A DNA stretch of 64,000 nucleotides from Anthopleura xanthogrammica (Eukaryota; Cnidaria; Anthozoa; Actiniaria; Actiniidae), in the NCBI GenBank assembly GCA_964019055.1, contig OZ025207.1, positions 5,011,501-5,075,500 on the forward strand, given 5' to 3'. Of this stretch, positions 59,023 through 64,000 are shown piece by piece. The position numbers were made by a program, and so were the translations under genes. The notes below the pieces were generated by a model, which ran no database searches, was not told the DNA's origin, and saw nothing but the letters and a program-made list of their open reading frames with translations. Each line of letters begins with the position of its first letter. Position 1 is the first letter of the stretch.

Positions 59023-62000
59023 TTTTAACCCTAACAATGAGGTTTTTTGCTGATGGGATGACTTTTTTGCCAAAAACACGACATTATTGCTGATGAAAAA
59101 AACCTATTGGCTGAAAACACGACGTTTTGGCTGATAAAATGAAGTTTTTGGTGAGAAAATGAGATTTTTGGTGAAAAAAGGTGTTTTTGGCTGAACATTT
59201 TTTTTCGGCTGTAGAATTTTCTTTTGCCGATAACACAACGTTTTCACTGCTAGAAGCACATTTTGGGTGCGAACAGCACATTTGTGGTGAGAAAAAGAGT
59301 GTTTTGCTGAGAAAAAAGCATTTTTGCTGAAAAAAGGTCATTTTCACCCTAACAATGAGGTTTTTTGCTGATGGGATGACTTTTTTGCCAAAAACACGAC
59401 ATTATTGCTGATGAAAAAAAACGTATTGGCTGAAAACACGACGTTTTGGCTGATAAAATGAAGTTTTTGGTGAGAAAATGAGATTTTTGGTGAAAAAAGG
59501 GGTTTTTGGCTGAACATTTTTTTTGGGCTGAGAATTTTCTTTTGCCGATAACACGACGTTTTCACTGCTAAAAGCACATTTTGGGCGCGAACAGCACCTT
59601 TGTGGTGAGAAAAGAGTGTTTTGCTGAGAAAAAAGGATTTTTGCTGAAAAAAGGTCATTTTAACCCTAACAATGAGGTTTTTTGCTGATGGGTTGACTTT
59701 TTTGCCAAAAACACGACATTATTGCTGATGAAAAAAACGTATTGGCTGAAAACACGACGTTTTCGCTGATAAAATGAAGTTTTTGGTGAGAAAATGAGAT
59801 TTTTGGTGAAAAAAGGTGTTTTTGGCTAAACATTTTTTTTTGGCTGAGAATTTTCTTTTGCCGATAACACGACGTTTTCACTGCTAAAAGCCCATTTTGG
59901 GCGCGAACAGCACATTTTTGGTGAGAAAAAGAGTGTTTTCCTGAGAAAAAAAGCATTTTTGCTGAAAAAAGGTCATTTTAACCCTAACAATGAGGTTTTT
60001 TGCTGATGGGATGACTTTTTTGCCAAAAACACGACATTATTGCTGATGAAAAAAACCTATTGGCTGAAAGCACGACGCTTTGACTGATAAAATGAAGTTT
60101 TTGGTGAGAAAATGAGATTTTTGGTGAAAAAAGGGGTTTTTTGCTGAAAATGTTTTTTTGGCTGAGAATTTTCTTTTGCCGATAACACGACGTTTTCACT
60201 GCTAAAATCACATTTTGGGCGCGAACAGCACATTTTTGGTGAGAAAAAGAGTGTTTTGCTGAGAAAAAAGCATTTTTGCTGAAAAAAGGTCATTTTAACC
60301 CTAACAATGAGGTTTTTTGCTGATGGGATGACTTTTTTGCCAAAAACACGACATTATTGCTGATGAAAAAAACGCATTGGCGGAAAACACGACGTTTTGG
60401 CTGATAAAATGAAGTTTTTGGTGAGAAAATGAGATTTTTGGTGAAAAAAGGGGTTTTTGGCTGAACATTTTTTTTGGGCTGAGAATTTTCTTTTGCCGAT
60501 AACACGACGTTTTCACTGCTAAAAGCACATTTTGGGCGCGAACAGCACATTTGTGGTGAGAAAAAGAGTGTTTTGCTGAGAAAAAAGCATTTTTGCTGAA
60601 AAAAGGTCATTTTATCCCTAACAATGAGGTTTTTTGCTGATGGGATGACTTTTTTGCCAAAAAACACGACATTATTGCTGATGAAAAAAACGTATTGGCT
60701 GAAAAAACGACGTTTTGGCTGATAAAATGAAATTTTTGGCGAGAAAATGAGATTTTTGATGAAAAAAGGTGTTTTTTGCTGAACATTTTTTTTTGGCTGA
60801 GAATTTTCTTTTGCCGATAACACGACGTTTTCACTGCTAAAAGCCCATTTTGGGCGCGAACAGCACATTTGTGGTGAGAAAAAGAGTGTTTTGCTGAGAA
60901 AAAAGCATTTTTGCTGAAAAAAGGTCATTTTAACCCTAACAATGAGGTTTTTTGCTGATGGGATGACTTTTTTGCCAAAAACACGACATTATTGCTGATG
61001 AAAAAAACCTATTGGCTGAAAGCACGACGCTTTGACTGATAAAATGAAGTTTTTGGTGAGAAAATGAGATTTTTGGTGAAAAAAGGTGTTTTTTGCTGAA
61101 AATGATTTTTTTTGCTGAGAATTTTCTTTTGCCGATAACACGACGTTTTCACTGCTAAAATCACATTTTGGGCGCGAACAGCACATTTTTGGTGAGAAAA
61201 AGAGTGTTTTGCTGAGAAAAAAGCATTTTTGCTGAAAAAAGGTCATTTTAACCCTAACAATGAGGTTTTTTGCTGATGGGATGACTTTTTTGCCAAAAAC
61301 ACGACATTATTGCTGATGAAAAAAACGTATTGGCTGAAAACACGACGTTTTGGCTGATAAAATGAAGTTTTTGGTGAGAAAATGAGATGTTTGGTGAAAA
61401 AAGGGGTTTTTGGCTAAACATTTTTTTTGGGCTGAGAATTTTCTTTTGCCGATAACACGACGTTTTCACTGCTAAAAGCCCATTTTGGGCGCGAACAGCA
61501 CATTTTTGGTGAGAAAAAGAGTGTTTTGCTGAGAAGAAAGCATTTTTGCTGAAAAAAGGTCATTTTAACCCTAACAATGAGGTTTTTTGCTGATGGGATG
61601 ACTTTTTTGCCAAAAACACGACATTATTGCTGATGAAAAAAACCTATTGGCTGAAAGCACGACGCTTTGACTGATAAAATGAAGTTTTTGGTGAGAAAAT
61701 GAGATTTTTGGTGAAAAAAGGGGTTTTTTGCTGAAAATGTTTTTTTGGCTGAGAATTTTCTTTTGCCGATAACACGACGTTTTCACTGCTAAAAGCACAT
61801 TTTGGGCGCGAACAGCACATTTTTGGTGAGAAAAAGAGTGTTTTGCTGAGAAAAAAGCATTTTTGCTGAAAAAAGGTCATTTTAACCCTAACAATGAGGT
61901 TTTTTGCTGATGGGATGACTTTTTTGCCAAAAACACGACATTATTGCTGATGAAAAAAACGTATTGGCTGAAAACACGACGTTTTGGCTGATAAAATGAA

Positions 62001-63780
62001 GTTTTTGGTGAGAAAATGAGATTTTTGGTGAAAAAAGGGGTTTTTTGCTGAAAATGTTTTTTTGGCTGAGAATTTTCTTTTGCCGATAACACGACGTTTT
62101 CACTGCTAAAAGCACATTTTGGGCGCGAACAGCACATTTTTGGTGAGAAAAAGAGTGTTTTGCTGAGAAAAAAGCATTTTTGCTGAAAAAAGGTCATTTT
62201 AACCCTAACAATGAGGTTTTTTGCTGATGGGATGACTTTTTTGCCAAAAACACGACATTATTGCTGATGAAAAAAACGTATTGGCTGAAAACACGACGTT
62301 TTGGCTGATAAAATGAAGTTTTTGGTGAGAAAATGAGATTTTTGGTGAAAAAAGGGGTTTTTTGCTGAAAATGTTTTTTTGGCTGAGAATTTTCTTTTGC
62401 CGATAATACGACGTTTTCACTGCTAAAATCACATTTTGGGCGCGAACAGCACATTTTTGGTGAGAAAAAGAGTGTTTTGCTGAGAAAAAAGCATTTTTGC
62501 TGAAAAAAGGTCATTTTAACCCTAACAATGAGGTTTTTTGCTGATGGGATGACTTTTTCACAAAAACTCGACATTATTGCTGATGAAAAAAACGTATTGG
62601 CTGAAAACACGACGTTTTGGCTGATAAAATGAAGTTTTTGGTGAGAAAATGAGATTTTTGGTGAAAAAAGGGGTTTTTGGCTGAACATTTTTTTTGGGCT
62701 GAGAATTTTCTTTTGCCGATAATACGACGTTTTCAATGCTAAAAGCACATTTTGGGCGCGAACAGCACATTTGTGGTGAGAAAAAGAGTGTTTTGCTGAG
62801 AAAAAAGCATTTTTGCTGAAAAAAGGTCATTTTAACCCTAACAATGAGGTTTTTTGCTGATGGGATGACTTTTTTGCCAAAAACACGACATTATTGCTGA
62901 TGAAAAAAACGTATTGGCTGAAAACACGACGTTTTGGCTGATAAAATGAAGTTTTTGGTGAGAAAATGAGATTTTTGGTGAAAAAAGGGGTTTTTTGCTG
63001 AAAATGTTTTTTTGGCTGAGAATTTTCTTTTGCCGATAATACGACGTTTTCACTGCTAAAATCACATTTTGGGCGCGAACAGCACATTTTTGGTGAGAAA
63101 AAGAGTGTTTTGCTGAGAAAAAAGGATTTTTGCTGAAAAAAGGTCATTTTAACCCTAACAATGAGGTTTTTTGCTGATGGGATGACTTTTTTGCCAAAAA
63201 CACGACATTATTGCTGATGAAAAAAACGTATTGGCTGAAAACACGACGTTTTGGCTGATAAAATGAAGTTTTTGGGGAGAAAATGAGATTTTTGGTGAAA
63301 AAAGGGGTTTTTTGCTGAAAATGTTTTTTTGGCTGAGAATTTTCTTTTGCCGATAATACGACGTTTTCACTGCTAAAATCACATTTTGGGCGCGAACAGC
63401 ACATTTTTGGTGAGAAAAAGAGTGTTTTGCTGAGAAAAAAGCATTTTTGCTGAAAAAAGGTCATTTTAACCCTAACAATGAGGTTTTTTGCTGATGGGAT
63501 GACTTTTTTGCCAAAAACACGACATTATTGCTGATGAAAAAAACGTATTGGCTGAAAACACGACGTTTTTGCTGATAAAATGAAGTTTGTGGTTAGAAAA
63601 TGAGATTTTTGGTGAAAAAAGGGGTTTTTTGCTGAACATTTTTTTTTGGCTGAGAATTTTCTTTTGCCGATAACACGACGTTTTCACTGCTAAAAGCACA
63701 TTTTGGGTGCGAACAGCACATTTGTGGTGAGAAAAAGAGTGTTTTGCTGAGAAAAAAGCATTTTTGCTGAAAAAAGGTCA
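59023..63780 (+). repeat. Right-hand subfamily with ACATTTTTGGTGAG monomers
   Basis: Monomers at 59023, 59341, 59658, 59976, 60293, 60610, 60928, 61246, 61563, 61880, 62197, 62514, 62830, 63147 and 63464. Many have ACATTTTTGGTGAG in u13/u14 instead of ACATTTGTGGTGAG, CTAAAATCACA in u12, and TGCTGAAAATG with T7 in the core. 59976, 60928 and 61563 share GAAAGCACGACGCTTTGACTG-type changes (AACCTATTGG, GACGCTTTGAC). 60610 belongs to the 953-bp family to the left. 61880, 62197, 62830 and 63147 are close copies of one type. Confidence 0.87.
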
Positions 63781-63942
63781 TTTTAACCCTAACAATGAGG
63801 TTTTTTGCTGATGGGATGACTTTTTTGCCAAAAACACGACATTATTTCTGATGAAAAAAACGTATTGGCTGAAAACACGATGTTTTGGCTGATAAAATGA
63901 AGTTTTTGGTGAGAAAATGAGATTTTTGGTGAAAAAAGGTCA
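63781..63942 (+). repeat. Shortened 162-bp monomer (u8-u16 fusion)
   Basis: Near 63927-63943 GGTGAAAAAAGG of u8 runs straight into TCATTTTAACCC, so u9-u16 are missing (155 bp, about eight subunits). u8 and u16 share TGAAAAAAGGT, the likely exchange site. It is the only deletion of this type in the window. Confidence 0.9.
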
Positions 63943-64000
63943 TTTTAACCCTAACAATGAGGTTTTTTGCTGATGGGATGACTTTTTTGCCAAAAACACG
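63943..64000 (+). repeat. Partial monomer at right edge
   Basis: This is the first 58 bp of a standard monomer (u1, u2 and most of u3), cut by the window end. The array continues beyond it. Confidence 0.95.

Larger units (their letters stand above)
1..64000 (+). repeat. 317-bp satellite array filling the whole window
   Basis: The window is a continuous direct tandem array. The block TTTTAACCCTAAC (or a variant) recurs at 270, 587, 904, 1221, 1676, 1993 and so on to 63943, almost always 316-319 bp apart. No stretch lies outside the monomer pattern and no monomer is inverted. Both edges cut through monomers, so the array extends beyond the window in both directions. A representative monomer has about 71 G and 41 C on this strand (hand count): 35% G+C with a marked G-over-C skew that holds along the array because the orientation is uniform. 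No insertion, transposon or unique island was seen. What is known: arrays like this are typical of eukaryotic constitutive heterochromatin. What I infer: the chromosomal site (centromere, pericentromere or sex chromosome) cannot be decided from sequence alone. Confidence 0.98.

Noticed and set aside
60290..60928. Longest minus-strand open frame (212 codons), with similar frames of 152-185 codons at 1218, 1673, 54577, 57750 and 62194, and very many of 60-125 codons, as possible genes for a repetitive F/S/K/Q-rich protein
   Set aside because: They are made entirely of satellite sequence. The monomer is 317 bp (not a multiple of 3), so the frame changes every monomer, and the longest frames exist only where a 1-2 bp indel or a deletion happens to join two frames. 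Two minus frames are often open over the same DNA, neutral variants such as TTTTAGCTG close them freely, and starts are arbitrary ATGs with no signal upstream.
1..64000. CRISPR array (regular short repeats)
   Set aside because: The ~20-bp subunits abut each other and the intervals are degenerate copies of the same motif, not unique spacers. There are no cas genes, and the HOR structure is eukaryotic satellite-like.
1..64000. Transposon-derived sequence, SINE/tRNA promoter boxes or rRNA spacer repeats
   Set aside because: No tRNA-like A/B boxes, terminal repeats, poly-A-ended inserts, target-site duplications or rRNA segments could be recognised. Every stretch aligns to the monomer.

Overview
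This 64-kb window is one uninterrupted head-to-tail satellite DNA array. I find no gene, RNA gene, transposon, CRISPR array or unique sequence in it. Marking each monomer at the junction of its GGTCA and TTTTAACCC blocks gives 205 monomer starts, from 270 to 63943. That is 204 complete or internally rearranged monomers plus a partial one at each edge. All lie in the same orientation. The basic monomer is 317 bp (mostly 316-319), about 35% G+C by hand count of a representative copy.

The array is nested at three levels. (1) Each 317-bp monomer is about 16 degenerate subunits of 18-21 bp, approximating TTTTGGCTGAAAACACGACG: a T-tract, a short G-rich step, an A-tract, then a mixed CpG-bearing tail. 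(2) Monomers form the 317-bp array. (3) Groups of monomers are re-amplified as higher-order repeats (HORs): dimers of 634-635 bp, trimers of 919-954 bp, tetramers of 1232, 1250, 1268 and 1272 bp, a hexamer of 1904 bp, and a mixed 1449/2083-bp unit that includes a 181-bp shortened monomer.

Layout. 1-8014: monomers mostly carrying GGCTAACAATTTT in the variable core, with a 1268-bp tetramer duplication. 8015-18965: diverged subfamilies, with a 1250-bp period, 952-bp trimer x2, 951-bp trimer x4 and 634-bp dimer x2. 18966-28504: 1272-bp tetramer x2, then a scrambled 954/1908-bp family. 28505-34533: identical monomers, 635-bp dimers and a 1904-bp hexamer. 34534-35483: an irregular junction. 35484-39291: six 634/635-bp dimers. 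39292-46174: GAGCGCG-marked monomers and the 2083/1449/2083 HOR. 46175-53943: shortened monomers, 1232-bp tetramer x2, 919/1220/919 trimers. 53944-59022: 953-bp trimers. 59023-64000: another subfamily, ending in a 162-bp shortened monomer.

The organism cannot be named from this sequence alone. A pure, HOR-organised array of this size points to eukaryotic constitutive heterochromatin (centromeric, pericentromeric or sex-chromosomal). The ~20-bp subunits with alternating A- and T-clusters resemble in design the bent-DNA W-chromosome satellites described in galliform birds, but I could not test homology. The many open frames on the minus strand (up to 212 codons) are a by-product of composition: the CTGA/GTGA motifs put stops in the plus strand, and the reverse complement is stop-poor. 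They are not annotated as genes. The interest of the window lies in its architecture, its predicted DNA curvature, and the record of recombination between ~20-bp subunits.
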